DNA of 64,000 nt from contig QANU01020707.1 in NCBI GenBank assembly GCA_003254905.1, positions 1 to 64,000 of the forward strand, read 5' to 3'. The position numbers were made by a program, and so were the translations under genes. This DNA comes from Nissolia schottii (Eukaryota > Streptophyta > Magnoliopsida > Fabales > Fabaceae). Positions within the stretch are counted from its first letter, which is position 1. The number at the start of each line of letters is the position of its first letter. Positions 22,005-34,300 of the stretch are shown in pieces. The notes below the pieces were generated by a model. That model was not told the DNA's origin. It made no database searches and was given only the letters and a program-made list of their open reading frames with translations.

Positions 22005-24420
22005 TTATGCTTGTGGATCACAAGGATTATGGAAAGATTGAGAGATAAGAAGGGGTTGTTGTTGTTGTTGTTGTTGGTTCTTCACTAGATTTGGAATTTT
22101 TGTCAAACTTATAGAAGCACTCCTAAGCCAAGTGCTCATAGCCACCACAAAGCTGATACTGAGTGCGGCCATTGTTTCCCGAGGGAGACCTTCCACTGTA
22201 ACCTCATCTTTCTCTTTTTCCACTACCAAACCTTCCACCATTGTTTTCCTATTGAGACCGTTTTCCTTATGGTAGAGAAGCTTGTGCATAATTTGCTTGA
22301 ATCAATTTTAGATCCGACAATTTCTTGAACCGTTCAATCATCCCATCTTAAGCTATCAAGAGAGCTTCAATATCATCCATACTATATGGATATACTCTTG
22401 AGGTGATGGATGTGATAAATGAAGCATATTCCTCACACAGACCATCCAACATTACCTTGACATGTTCACTATTTGTCAACGGTGAACATATGTTGGCGAG
22501 AGAATCAGTAAGTTTCTTGATCTTGAGGAGATAAACCAAAGCAACTGCTTCCTTCTTCAGAGATTTGAGCTATGTCTTCAACAGGAGAACTCGTGCATGA
22601 GTGTGTGCTACGAAGTAGTTTTGAATTTTTCCCAAATTTGATGTGCAAATTGACAACAAAACAATTAACAAACACAAAATAAACGAAGGCAAGAAGCAAA
22701 TTAGCAAGGTGATGATCTTGTTCTTCCTATTGCATGTACTCTGCCAATTCAATGTCCTCTTCCTCGTCATCAAGACTCTTGAACCTTGGGGGAATTTTAT
22801 CCTTTGAGAAATGATGCTTGATCTTGTGCGCTTTGATGGTGAACAACTCTTGATGCCACCATGATAAGAAGTTCTTGTTGTCGAACTTGAAGGACACCCG
22901 ATTCATGAATTTCTTTCGCTAACTCCATCACTATTCAGTTGCCGCAAATGATTCAATGTAAGGAATACTACAAAGTTAGAGAGAATTTTTGAAAATGGTA
23001 ACTCATTTCCATTAGCTGAATCAGTGAGTGTTTACTCACTTAGCTTGTGTATTTATATAGTGAGAGTAGTATTTAATTGAATCAGTTTTAACTAACAAAG
23101 TCAATGAGTGCCTAACTAAATTTTATTTCAATTATGGCATGTGTTGATTGCAGCAATGCTTTCTATACTACTCATTCAGGGGAAACCAACGAAGGCAACT
23201 AGCTGATATGAGTTGGGCGAAATCAGCAAAGACAATAGTCTAGGCTGGACAAACCCAAAACGAAACAGTCAGGGCAAGGAAAAACCTGCAACGACAATAA
23301 TCTTCTTCATATGATTTTTTTACCATGAAGACAAAAACAAAATTTTACTAAAAAAATGAGGAAGCCGAAACAAACATAGGGCCCAAATATTGAAATCCCT
23401 AGAAAAGACATAAACATTTCAATTGAATTGAAATCTCTAGAACCTTTAATTTAGGAATGTGAAACAAAGATAACATGTAGGGATTGAGCTATGCTTGACA
23501 GCTACATGATGACTTCACGGTGGAGTCAAGGTAGCTTCATTGTGGATGCACAACATTTTGAGTTGCGATTGTGGTGGTCAGACAGAGTGGGGGACTTGCA
23601 AAGATGACCACGAAACTGCGGGATGGTGAAGAGGTGGTGCTACAAGCTGACAGATGGTGGAGCTCATAGATCTGAGGTGTCGCGGCTGTCAAAAGGTGCC
23701 ACAGCAAACAACGTCATAGTAATTGTTGGTGACCTTGACGGCTATGGCATAGGAGCAGGGCCTCGACAAGGACAGGGATAGAGTGGTACCATGAGGAGAG
23801 TTCATTGGATGATGACAGTGGAGAAATGGAGGCTCGAGAAGGCAGCAAAACCTGAGAAAGCAATGTACAATTTAGAGGCTAACTCATCTCTATGTGACGA
23901 GCACAATAAAGCTTGAAAAATTATGTACGAAGCGAAAGAAGAAAACAGAATGAGTAATTTGAACTCAGGATGTTGTCCATGGCTCTGACACCATGTTAGA
24001 GTTCATGATGAACACATAAAATAACCCATGAAATAATTAGAGAAAAGATAACTAGAAATTATATTAGTGAATATCTTGACAATATAGCTTTACAATGGAT
24101 GATAACATATTTATAGGTGGAAAATAAACAAATATATTTACAAGAATTATTATAAATTAAGCTATAACTGTTATAAAGGAAATATCGTAACATGTATAAC
24201 ATTATTGTGACATCCATAACATAATAAATTAGTATATAAAAAAATCAGTGTTTCTTGTTAATATTGTATAGATTATCTTGCTATTTTTCACAAAATTGTA
24301 GTTAAAAAAAATTTATTTTTTAATTTTATTTTTTTACATAAGAGTAAAATCAAGTTTCTTACAAAATGCATTTATGATGACGGGAGGACTAGTAGTTAAT
24401 AAGATCACTCTAGTTGAGTT
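22005..24420 (-). mobile_element. Gag-only copia-type element, copy 1
   Basis: On the minus strand a tRNA-Met-type primer site (TGGTGTCAGAGCC, 23993-23981) follows an LTR-like end at 23994. A leader comes next, then a broken copia gag (about 22920-22020). The gag has KLTDSLANICSPLTN, DGLCEEYASFIT and a degraded zinc knuckle ending in LAxECFYKFD. No protease, integrase or reverse transcriptase follows. The whole segment is matched along its length by 34840-37260. The outer LTR end is uncertain, between about 24350 and 24420. Confidence 0.65.
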
Positions 24421-25423
24421 AAAAAATTAAGGAGATGGTTGCTAACATTCACTCATATTCACCTAAACGAGTGAATGTTAGTCTTCCCCATATATGCACG
24501 TGCGCACGCTCACACACACACATATATATATTCTTAAAGTATTTTTTTGGTTATATGTTGTCATGTGTGATTTTTTCACCACTAATTAATATCACATGAC
24601 AACACATGATAAGAAATTAATTTGAGAAGATCTTTTCTCATATATCTTTTATTCATGAGTACTAAGTTTTTTTTACTCCGCTCGTGACTCCAAATGATAC
24701 TTGAAAATGTGACATCAAAGCTGCCCTAAAGAAGGGATTGTTGTGTTCTCTGATTTCTGTATTATTTTGCTTCTGTTTTTAGCTTTTTCAATTTTGTTAG
24801 TCTCTTATACTTGGATTGAATTTTTTTACTTTAACAACAGCATAATCTATCACTGATCCTGAGAGCACCGATTTACTTACATCCAGTTGGAAATCCATTT
24901 TTCAATGAATCGAGCAATGACAACAACAATATAATTTCTCGATGACACAATTCAAATGCCAAATGAAGTTGATCCGCTGCACTTAATTAACAACTACGTA
25001 ATTAAGTAACATTCAATAGCAACTAAATAGTAGAGGCCGAGGCTTAGAAGAACGTTAGATAATAGAGCTATAAAATTAGAGAAAATATCTTTTTTTTTTA
25101 AAGTCTATTCAGATTCTATTAAAGAATAATTTAATTCAACTTAAAAAAAATTAGGTATTTAATAGTTTGGGAGAGTGACAATAGACTAAAGATTTAAGAA
25201 ACTTTTAACTAAAGAAAATTTAAGAATATTAGGGGGGAAAATCACAAACTGCGAGTGGTATAGACATAAGCGAGCGGCTATTATGACATATAATTTTTCA
25301 ACGATCATTATTAACTTATGGAAAAAGTATTTAAAAAATAACTATGAGCACTATTTGCTTCAAATTATATCTAATTATTTTAAAATTTATATATATCTTT
25401 TAGTTGAAAAATACTTTTTCTTA
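24421..25423. other. AT-rich intergenic DNA
   Basis: No gene is seen. There is a short CA/TA microsatellite near 24510-24530. The last five bases before 25429 (AAAAT) are the target duplication of the following element. Confidence 0.5.
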
Positions 25424-25428
25424 AAAAT

Positions 25429-25682
25429 TAATACGTGATGAAGAAGAAATGGCGCCAAGCTAGCCGTTGCTGCTGTTACTTGGTTTACACTGTTATTTTA
25501 GCATAACCGTTTTCTGTTTTCTTATTATGAGAATTGTTAGTGTGTGACACCATGAGTAGGCCACATGGTAGTCTTTTCTCCCTACTATATATGTATGTTT
25601 CAGCAACAATATTGAATAGATTTTCATACTGGTTTTTTCACTCACAAATCCTCTCTTCACTCCCTCTTGCATTCTCTCGTGA
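25429..25682 (+). repeat. 5' LTR of the copia element
   Basis: It begins TAATACGTGATGAAG and ends CTCTCGTGA. TATATATG near 25586 may be its TATA box. The partner LTR at 28776 has the same length. Confidence 0.92.
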
Positions 25683-25694
25683 TGGTATCAGAGC
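25683..25694 (+). other. Primer binding site, initiator tRNA-Met type
   Basis: TGGTATCAGAGC directly follows the 5' LTR and is complementary to the 3' end of initiator methionine tRNA, the usual copia primer. Confidence 0.9.
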
Positions 25695-25727
25695 TCTGAT
25701 GATCAGAGCTCTGCTGCGCACTCAACT

Positions 25728-28205
25728 ATGGCTCGGCAACAAGGAAACAGAGGAAACATAGTTGCAGGAGGCTCGACGGCAGAAGCTTCGAACGACAACA
25801 ATGGCGATCCAGCTCTGAATCCGATGAGCCCGTACTACTTTCATCCTAGCGAGAATCCAACTCTCATCATAGTTCTAGAGCTCCTCACTAGCTCGAATTA
25901 TCACCGCTGGAGTGGATCTATGAAGTGAGCTATGATAGCTAAAAATAAGTTCAAATTCTTGAACGAAGAGATATTGAGACCAGATGAATTTCATCCGCTC
26001 TATGAAACATGGGAGAGATGCAACATGATGATCCACTCTTGGATCATGAACTCTGTGTCTCCAGCGATTGCTCGGAGCATAGATGGAATTGACGAAGCTG
26101 CTGCGGTATGGCGAGATCTGAGGGAAAGGTTCGCACAGAGCGATTTCTCGAGGATTGCCAAGCTTCAACAAGAGCTATCTACGTCGCAACAACGCAACAT
26201 GACTGTAAGTGAATTTTTCACTTAATTGAAAACTCTTTGGGAAGAGTTGGAGAATTATAGGCCATGTTTAGATTGTACCTGTGCTATTAAATGCTCGTGT
26301 GTTTGCTACTAGGAATAATCGTGCTCACAGAGAGCAGGATTATGTCCTGAGATTTTTACTGGCTTAGATGATAGATTTGGAGCTGTGAGATCACAGATCC
26401 TTATGCAATATGTGCTTCCTAATTTGAATAGAGCATTCACTCTTGTGTCACAATAAGAATGTGAACTAGATGAAGACTTAGATGATGAGGGAAAAGTACA
26501 GATCAATGCCGCTGCTAGTAACAAACCTGCTGCTAAAGGCAAAACCAATGGAAAGTCTTGTACGAATTGTGGAAAACAAGGCCATACCTATGAAGAATGT
26601 TATAAGATCATAGGTTACTCCGCGCATTGGAAGTTTAAAAACTCCTCAGCTAATTCAGTGGCAACAAGTGACTCAGATCAAAAAGAGGAAACTGATGCTG
26701 TAAAGAAGCAACAGAATCTTGGACTTGGATTCACTCAGCAGCAGTATCAGAGTATACTGGCATTGATTCAACAGAAGGATGCAGGACAAACTAGCAAAAT
26801 TGCTCATGTGTCTCGAGTGAGCATTAATCATTTACTTGAGAACTTGGAAATAACAGCTATGCAACATGTTTCTTTAGTAGCAGCATTGTCTAATTCACCA
26901 AATGCTTGGATATTTGACACAGGAGCAACAGATCGTATTTGTTCTGTGCTGTCATGGTTCAATAGCTATCAGAAAATTAAACTAATAGAGATAAGGCTTC
27001 CTAATGGTTTCAGCATTATGGATGAGTACTCTGGTGATGTTGTTTTCAACTCAGGATTGAGTATGAACAATGTGCTGTTTGTGACTGATTTTAAAGTAAA
27101 CTTGATTTCTATTTCAAAGCTTGTTGCTGCTAAGGATTATTTACTCACATTTTTGCATGATAAATGTGTAATCCAGGATGTGAACAGCAGGAGGACGATT
27201 GATTCTGGTAGGCAAATTGGTGGCTTGTATTACTTGGTTACAAGGAGCTCAAGATCAGCTTCAACACCAAGCACTACAGCATTTGCTCCAACACCTATGA
27301 CAGGTTCCTCTGCAGTTTTCAGTGCTGACAACACATTTGTAATACCTGAAGATAGTTTGTGGCACTATAGACTAGGGCATCCCTCCCCTGCTAGGATGTC
27401 CCTTATAAATAAACAATTTCCATTTGTAAATAAAAGTGATTGTTCACTATGTGATATATGTCACTTTGCCCAAAAATGTTTGCCTTATACTGTTAGTAAT
27501 TCAAAAGCAGAATCCAATTTTGAGTTAATTCATATGGATATTTGGGGGCCATTCTCAATACATGGATGTCATGGACATAGATATTTCCTTACTGCAGTGG
27601 ATGATTTTAGCAGATTTACATGGACTTTTATGTTAAAATGTAAGGCTGAAGTCATGAGCAGTATTAGAAAGTTTGTAACATTCATCCTAACACAATTCAA
27701 CACTAAGATTAAAAACATTCGTAGTGACAATGGGGTTGAGTTTAACATGCCTAACTTTTATGGTTCCTTTGGAATTATGCACCAAACCTCTTGTAGAGAG
27801 ATACCCCAGCAAAATGCAAGGGTTGAGAGGAAGCACCAACATGTGCTTAATGTAGCAAGGGCTTTGTTGTCCCAATCAAAGTTTCCCAAGAAGTTTTGGT
27901 CATATGCAATCTTGCATGCTACTTATCTCATTAATAGGGTTAGCACACCCTTGTTAGAAAATAAATCCCCTTATCAGGTTCTTTATGGCACAGAACCAGA
28001 CCTCAGCATGGTTAGGACTTTTGGGGGGCAGTGTTATGCGTCCACACTTGCTGCAGGGAGAAGCAAGTTTGATCCTAGAGCAAATAAGTGTGTGTTCATA
28101 GGGTTTAAACCAGGGGTGAAAGGCTTTGTACTCGTAAATGTTAGATCAAGAACTATCCAAGTGTCCAGGAAATGTAAGGTTCTATGGTCATATATTCCCT
28201 TATAA
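25728..28205 (+). pseudogene. Copia gag-protease-integrase, broken
   Basis: Gag begins at ATG 25728 with NYHRWSGSMK and continues with AVWRDLRERFAQSDFSRI. It ends in a zinc knuckle CTNCGKQGHTYEEC (about 26560-26600). Protease follows with WIFDTGATDRIC (DTGA site), then the GAG-pre-integrase part LWHYRLGHPSP. The integrase core has its D-D-E residues in HMDIWG, RSDNG and ARVERKHQ. Gag and pol share one frame. Gag is broken by TGA at 25926-25928, TAA at 26223-26225, a one-base shift in a T-run near 26350, and a TAA near 26455. From 26658 the pol part is open to 28205, where it stops before reverse transcriptase. Confidence 0.9.
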
Positions 28206-28481
28206 CTGTCCCAGCTCTCATGACTCACCCATCACCTGTCCCATAGCCCCTATGTAGACAGCAGAAACCTATGAACCCACTTACTTGCCTAACTCACGTC
28301 CTCCTACAACCACAAACCAACCTGTATTAGCCACAACCCCACAACCTAACCCTTCTCTACCTGTACTTGACCAGCCTGATTCACCACATACTACCCACAC
28401 TCCTGTAACTATAGATCATTCACCAATGTTAGCATCTAGCAAGTGCCACTTGTGAACTATAGTTGCTCACTTATCTGCTAG

Positions 28482-28706
28482 ATGACTTACAATGTCTGCC
28501 ATCATGCGAGTCACGTACTCCTCTACTATGACAACCAAAGTGCGATACACATTGCTGCAAACCTCGTGTTTCATGAGCGAACAAAGCATTTGGATATTGA
28601 TTGCCATATCGTTCGCGAAAAATTTCTAGCTGGCCTGATGCGTCTATTGCCTGTTAGCTCCAAGGAGCAGTGTGTTGACTTGCTCACCAAGGCCTTGTCT
28701 CTATGA
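28482..28706 (+). pseudogene. Copia RNase H C-terminal remnant
   Basis: The frame reads YYDNQSAIHIAANLVFHERT, then KHLDIDCHIVREKF, LLPVSSKEQ and VDLLTKAL, which are the last parts of copia RNase H. The first catalytic residues and the whole reverse transcriptase that should precede it are absent. It sits 60-70 bases before the polypurine tract, the normal place. The Pro/Thr-rich linker of pol occupies 28206-28440. Confidence 0.88.
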
Positions 28707-28775
28707 GCCTTTGTGCACTTAATCTCCAAGCTTGGCATGATTGATTTGCATCACCTATTGCCAGCTTGCGGGGGG

Positions 28776-29029
28776 TAATACGTGATGAAGAAGAAATGGT
28801 GCCAAGCTAGCCGTTGCTGCTGTTACTTGGTTTACACTGTTATTTTAGCAAAATCGTTTTCTGTTTTCTCATTATGAGAATTGTTAGTGTGTAATACCAT
28901 GAGTCGGCCGCATGGTAGTCTTTTCTCCCTACTATATATGTATGTTTCAGCAACAATATTGAATAGATTTTAATACTGGTTTTTTCACTCACAAATCCTC
29001 TCTTCACTCCCTCTTGCATTCTCTCGTGA
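28776..29029 (+). repeat. 3' LTR of the copia element
   Basis: It matches the 5' LTR over all 254 bp with about nine substitutions and no indels, and follows GCTTGCGGGGGG. Confidence 0.92.
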
Positions 29030-29321
29030 AAAATAACCCAAAAAGGATCCGTAATGTATAATAGTTTAATTTATATTATTAAAATAATATACATTGATCT
29101 TCAGCAAAGTCACTGCAGTACACATTACATATTATAAATAAGAACTTTTTCCTTAGTTTCTTTTTTTATTTCTTTGCCCATATAATACTTATTTCATCGC
29201 ATTAGTTAGTTATTTCTCGTAAATTACGCAAAAATAAAATTTACATATACTTTTTAATTTAGCAAAAAAGTAATATATTAAAAGAAACAGGTCATGATGC
29301 ACGTATGTTTGCTCTACTTGT

Positions 29322-29472
29322 TTTGAAGAATTTCCAAGACTGAAGAAATTGGAGACCTTAGATCTTTCATTCAATAGTCTGACAAGCAGCATCCTTCCAA
29401 GTTTGAATGGATTAACATCGCTAAGGTCTTTGCACCTCCAGTATAATTCAATGAATGGTTCTGCTCATCAAG
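29322..29472 (+). pseudogene. Orphan leucine-rich repeat exon
   Basis: The frame reads FEEFPRLKKLETLDLSFNSL, then SSILPSLNGLTSLRSLHLQY and NSMNGSAHQG, about two plant-type LRR units (LxxLxxLxLxxN). Such repeats are found in receptor-like proteins and kinases. It ends in AAG followed by GTGTGT, a good splice donor. No start codon, signal peptide, further LRR exons or membrane segment are near, so it is an isolated fragment, perhaps carried by a transposon or left by decay of a receptor-like gene. Confidence 0.7.
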
Positions 29473-29577
29473 GTGTGTGTGTTGCCCTTTTCTTTTGTGA
29501 TTAGCAAACACATAAACCCACAACTTGCTTTAAGCAACAGATTTTGGCTTGGTGGGTTACTGCTATAAAAAAAAAAA

Positions 29578-30464
29578 GCAAAAATACTATATGTACACCC
29601 AATTTTATACGCTAATACCTACACCATTAATAATGCACAAACTTTATTCTCATGAATGCACAAACATTACAAACTTATAGATGATATTCTCAATTATACT
29701 TAATTAAGAGCACAAGCATTACAGACATTGAAACACAAACTTTTGTTTTCTTCATTTGTTTAGTTTTCTAATTTGTTTTTCTTCATTTATCATATACACT
29801 ATTTTGATATAATTTTTCTTTTTCTTTTTCATTCTTTACAAGACATTATGAATCTTATAATTTTCTTTTTCGTATATGTTTGTGCAGTTTCTTAGTTTTT
29901 CTGATTGTTGAAAAGTTTGTGCATATATGTAGAAAAATTTGTGCATTATTATTGAAAAGTTTATGCAATTGAGCACCAAAGTTTTCTTCTTCATATTCAT
30001 TTTTCATTTTCGTTTCTGTCATATTTTTTGTTTCTACTTGTTCAGAAGTTTGTGCATGTATTTTTAAAAGTTTATGCATTTTTGTTCAAAACAATTTGTA
30101 CACGTGAGTGCCAAAATTTTCTTATTCCTTATTTTCATTTCATTTTCGTCTTATTATTTGTTTTTCCTTGTTAAAAAGTTTGTACATGTCAGTTCAAAAG
30201 CTTGTGTATAAGCTTTAAAATGTTTTAAGGTAGCAACTTTGTACATGTGCTTAGAATGTGAGTAGTTAGGAGCAAGAGAAAGCGCGACAATTACTTTTCA
30301 TTATTTAATTCATCGAAAATTTGATCTGATTTGGTTTCGTATATGAATAATGTTTGTGCACGTGCGTGCAAAAGTTTGTGCATTCAGTGCATCTAACTTT
30401 TGTATATGTGTCATACAACAGTTGCATAGTGACAACAAAAATTATGTACATCTTGCATTACTGT
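29578..30464 (-). mobile_element. Second copy of the Mutator-like MITE family, inverted
   Basis: In reverse orientation this segment has the same landmarks as the copy at 7793. The end is CTTGCATTACT (30455-30464), then GCATAGTGAC, a GTGCATTCAGTGCA region, and many TTTGTGCAT/AAAAGTTTGTGCATG words. TTATGAATCTTATAA follows, and the other end is ATGTACACCCAATTTTATA. It is non-coding. Target duplications were not identified, so boundaries are approximate. Confidence 0.6.
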
Positions 30465-31719
30465 TTTAAAATTCAAGAGTTCTTTTAGTTGTTTTTATGA
30501 GTAATATTTTATAAATTGACATATGCTCTTTAAATATTAAAATATTAATATAACATTAAATTTTGATGGTCATTAAAGTTTTACATATAACATTAAATTA
30601 TATTTACTATAATAATTTTATATATTAAAAGCAACTTTAAAATATATTTACCAAATATAAAATGATAAAAAGGTTCTTATCCACAACGATAACTAATTAT
30701 TTAATGATGACAAAATCAAATTCATTAGGCTTTATTTTATAAGTGAATTGAACAATTCGAGAACGTCAATAACTAATAAGTTAACATCATGTCATACTAT
30801 CAATTAGTAGGTCCTAATTCATGTAATTTAGGTTTTGATATAAAAAAATAAGCAAAAGTTTATTAGCAATTACATGATATTATAACACACACAAAATGAT
30901 GATATAATTACTATGTAAATAGGACTCACCATAGGCTGTAATCATAAACTCAGACACGAACTTACAAGAGTCCATGGCTAGGGCTTCCTTTGTAACTCAC
31001 AACACAAGTCTTAATGGGACAAGTTATGGAGTGGTCATGTGTACTGGTGAGTGCAAAGGGGACCAAGTCACACATTTAAATAGTCAAAAACCCTAGCACT
31101 CTGCCATCATGGGCCTATAGGTTAAGCCTATAAGGTTTACACCATTATCCACATTTATCAATTCAGAGTTATTAAAATCGGCCTGGTGATCGACCCGGTT
31201 ACCCTATTGTGTCACTGGGTCACTTTTTGAACTGACTTTTAATTAATAAATATAATATATATATATATATTAATNACAAATGTAAATTATGAAGAAAAAA
31301 AAACCTAACCTCTAAGTGAATTGAACAAAACTAACCTCTAAGTGTTTGACTCCAATTATAGCATGTAATCTATATGTAGTAATTGTGGTTGATTCTCTTG
31401 CGACCAATCTAAAATTGATATAGAGAGAGACACAAGAGAAAGAGGGAAAGAGAGGAAAGAGTACTAGAGAGTTGAGAGAATGTGCAAGACCAAAGAGGTC
31501 TCAGGAGAGAAAAAATTCTCCTATGCCCTCCTACAAAAAAATTTAAGCCGTCTCAATGAGGCAACAACATATGTACAGGCTAAGAGAAGGGTCTCTCCAT
31601 ATGTTAATAAATTAAAGAACCAAGCCAACCATTATAGCAAGGTTCACACACAAGGTCCATAACAACAACAACAATAGACCGAATAACAATATTTAACATA
31701 ATTAATTGGGCTAAACAAC
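30465..31719. other. Intergenic or LTR-like DNA
   Basis: There is a TA microsatellite at about 31250-31270 and an ambiguous base (N) at 31275. GAGAGAAAGAGG-rich sequence at 31420-31480 and a 60-codon open frame at 31480-31662 carry no domain that I can recognise. The part next to the copia pol fragment may be retroelement flank. Confidence 0.35.
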
Positions 31720-32870
31720 ACGCTTTGATTATTTTGATAGCCAATTAATCTGAGTAAACATTAATTGTGATTTGAATTTACTAAACCATGCTCGGGATGC
31801 TTGTTTAAGTCGATACAGTGCTTTGTGCAATCTACACAGTTGATGAGAGTTAGATAATTGGTATCCCTCAGTTTTAGCCATAAAAACTTCTTCTGCAAGA
31901 TACCCAATTAGAAACGTGTTGTTCAAGTCAAACTACCAACTCTTCCAACCACTTTAGAGAGTGAGATAGAAAGAGGATAAGTCTCACAGTAGATGACTTA
32001 ACTACCAGGCTAAATATCTTTGCAAAGTCAATTCCCTCCTGTTGGTGAAAGCCCTTAGCAACTAGATGTGCTTTATATTTTTGCACAATACCATCAGGAT
32101 TCCTCTTCAGTTTGATGGCCCAACGAAAACTAATAGGATTCCTATCACTAGGCAAAGACACAAGAGGTCAGGCATTATTCTTTAGCAATGTTTGATAATA
32201 TTTATCCATGGCCTTCTCCCAGTGAGGGGACTGTCATGCTTTCTTAGCATTAGTGGGTTCAGTTTGTGTTACGTCAAGTCCTTTCATAATAGAAGTAGCA
32301 TAATACTTAGGTGTAAAGATTCCTTATTTGGACCTTTTTTGCAAAGGATGTGAGGTGACATCATTAGTTAATGGCTGAGAAGCTATTGTAAATAATTGAG
32401 TATCTGAGGAAACATCAACAAGTGTTGGCAAGTTTGTGGTAGGGATGCTGATTGTCATATCATAACTTGTAGGTGAATTGGCACTAAGGACAATACAGCC
32501 GCTTGCAGTAGGATTATAAATAGAATAACGGGAGTGGGCCTGAAGTCCAACTTATGTGCGTTTAAAGGTCTAGTGTTTAGATAGCAAGCACGTCAAAAAA
32601 CATTTAGATGACTGTATTTTGGATCTTGATTGAATGACAACATGTGAGGGGCTGATTTTGTGTATTTGGAGAAGGGTGATGATTAATCAAGTAAGCTGCT
32701 GAAGTAAAGTCATCAGGCCAAAAAATACGGGGTAGGGATGCATGTTCTAGGAGAGTTAGGCCCATTTCTAGCCATTTGTTAATGATTTTAAGGACAGGAA
32801 GGTCTGTGGGAAATGTCATTCTATCTGAGGTAAGTAACAAGCTGAGTGGAAAGATCATCTCTTCAATTAT
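31720..32870 (-). pseudogene. Copia pol fragment (integrase end and RT start)
   Basis: On the minus strand from 32858, EHASLPRIFWPDDFTSAAYL is the copia integrase end (cf. the motif FWxxAxxTAxYLINR). After a broken linker, 32161-31928 reads KLKRNPDGIVQKYKAHLVAK, GFHQQEGIDF, and 31926-31729 reads FLIGYLAEEVFMAKTEGY and CRLHKALYRLKQASRAWF. These are the first reverse transcriptase motifs. The copy stops before the YxDD active site and is interrupted by stops and shifts. No LTRs were recognised. Confidence 0.85.
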
Positions 32871-32899
32871 TAATTTGAATGAATTTCATTTTGGATCCA

Positions 32900-34300
32900 G
32901 TTTGGAGTTTAATAATGGCTTTGTACTATTAGAAGACAAGGTATATGATAAGTGTCATATTTTGATATTTCTATAGGTTTAAATGACACATATATAGATT
33001 GTTTTATATGAATTTACGAGCCAAGTTCCCCATCTTTATGTAACTTTATTTAGTTTTGAAGAATGGATGCATTATGTGTAAGTTAATGCAATTCTTGTCA
33101 AAATTCCCATATAGGGAAGAGGCATAAAGCAAAGGGATGACAAAGTGGGAAAAACATAAGGATAAAAGAAGCTTCTGGCATCTCAGCTCCTCCTCAAGGT
33201 CGTTGCGTGACCTTTGTTCCAGAACAGATTCATTAAAATGCGAAGTAAAATTTGATGGAAAATAACGCTGACTTTGCTATGGATTTTGAGCCAGTATGGA
33301 GATTGAATATCAACTTGACTTCAACTACAAAGTTTTAGGTCTATCTCTTAGGTTTAAGTGGCAATTTTAATCACCTTAATCGGAGATCTGTAGCCAAAGT
33401 TATCATAATTTTACTAACTGCCACGGTCAGCGCACGCCTAGCTCGCGCCCAATGTACGCCCAGCGGGCGCCAGGCGTCCTCACCAACCAAACCACCAGCC
33501 GCCTCACCAACTGAGTCACCAGCCGCCTCCACCAACCCAGCACGTTGGGCGCAAGCTGGGCGCCCCGAATCTGCCTATAAATAGGCATGCTCTCCTTCAT
33601 TTCAATTCATTCCATTTTTCTCCGCATAGCTTAGGAACACATTGTATATACAAATAGAAGGCATAAAAGAGATTTTAGGAGCTAGAAAAGTTATCCAAGG
33701 AAGCGGAGGGAAGAGATTCCGAACGTTGTGCTCACGGTGGAGTGGAAACATATCACCGTTGATCATCGATCTTATTGCCTCCTTGATTCTCTAGTAAGCT
33801 TGTAAACTATCCATGCTCATGGATAGCTAACTTTCCTATTGTTGGGATTTGATGAGTTTTATTATTTAAATGTATCCATCTTGATCTTAATTATATGAAT
33901 CTATGATTGCTCTATGATTTTAATGATTTGATCTTGTACTTAATGTTAGTCTTGGGTTAGCTTATTGAATCTTGATTTAACACTTAATCGTGTGAGTGAA
34001 AGATACATCATTGAGTTATAACCAAGTTAGGTTTTAATTTTGCTATTCTAAGCTTGATGTTATGCTTAATCGTTTGTGAATGAAAGTTACAATCTTTTAG
34101 TCTGGTCTAGATCAATTCATCTAATTCTTAGTTGCCGTAATTGGAATTAGGGATTAGTCGTTTTAACATCTGAATTAACTTCGATTTACTTTGTTAAATT
34201 GCGTAAGAAATTGGCAAGATAACATTGAACAAACGAGTGATCTTAACATGCTTGAAAGAGGTGATTAAGTTAAGAAATGGTGGCGATAAAATCAAGAACT
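32900..34300 (+). mobile_element. Athila/Ogre-like LTR and leader remnant
   Basis: A block with GC-rich GCGCCCAATGTACGCCCAG-type words is followed by TATAAATAGGCATGC (about 33572). Transcribed-looking A/T-rich sequence with GTTGGGATTTGATGAG comes next, the pattern of large legume Ty3/gypsy LTRs. No coding domain, primer site or paired LTR was found, so the family and ends are uncertain. Confidence 0.4.

Larger units (their letters stand above)
25429..29029 (+). mobile_element. Ty1/copia retrotransposon, 3,601 bp, RT deleted
   Basis: Two 254-bp LTRs (25429-25682 and 28776-29029) flank the element, and AAAAT at 25424-25428 and 29030-29034 is the 5-bp target duplication. The primer site TGGTATCAGAGC abuts the 5' LTR and a GGGGGG polypurine tract (28770-28775) abuts the 3' LTR. 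Order inside is gag, protease, integrase and RNase H, which is copia order, but the reverse transcriptase is missing. By the exact shared ends the LTRs begin TA and end GA, not TG...CA. The two LTRs differ at 9 sites that I count by eye. Confidence 0.92.
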
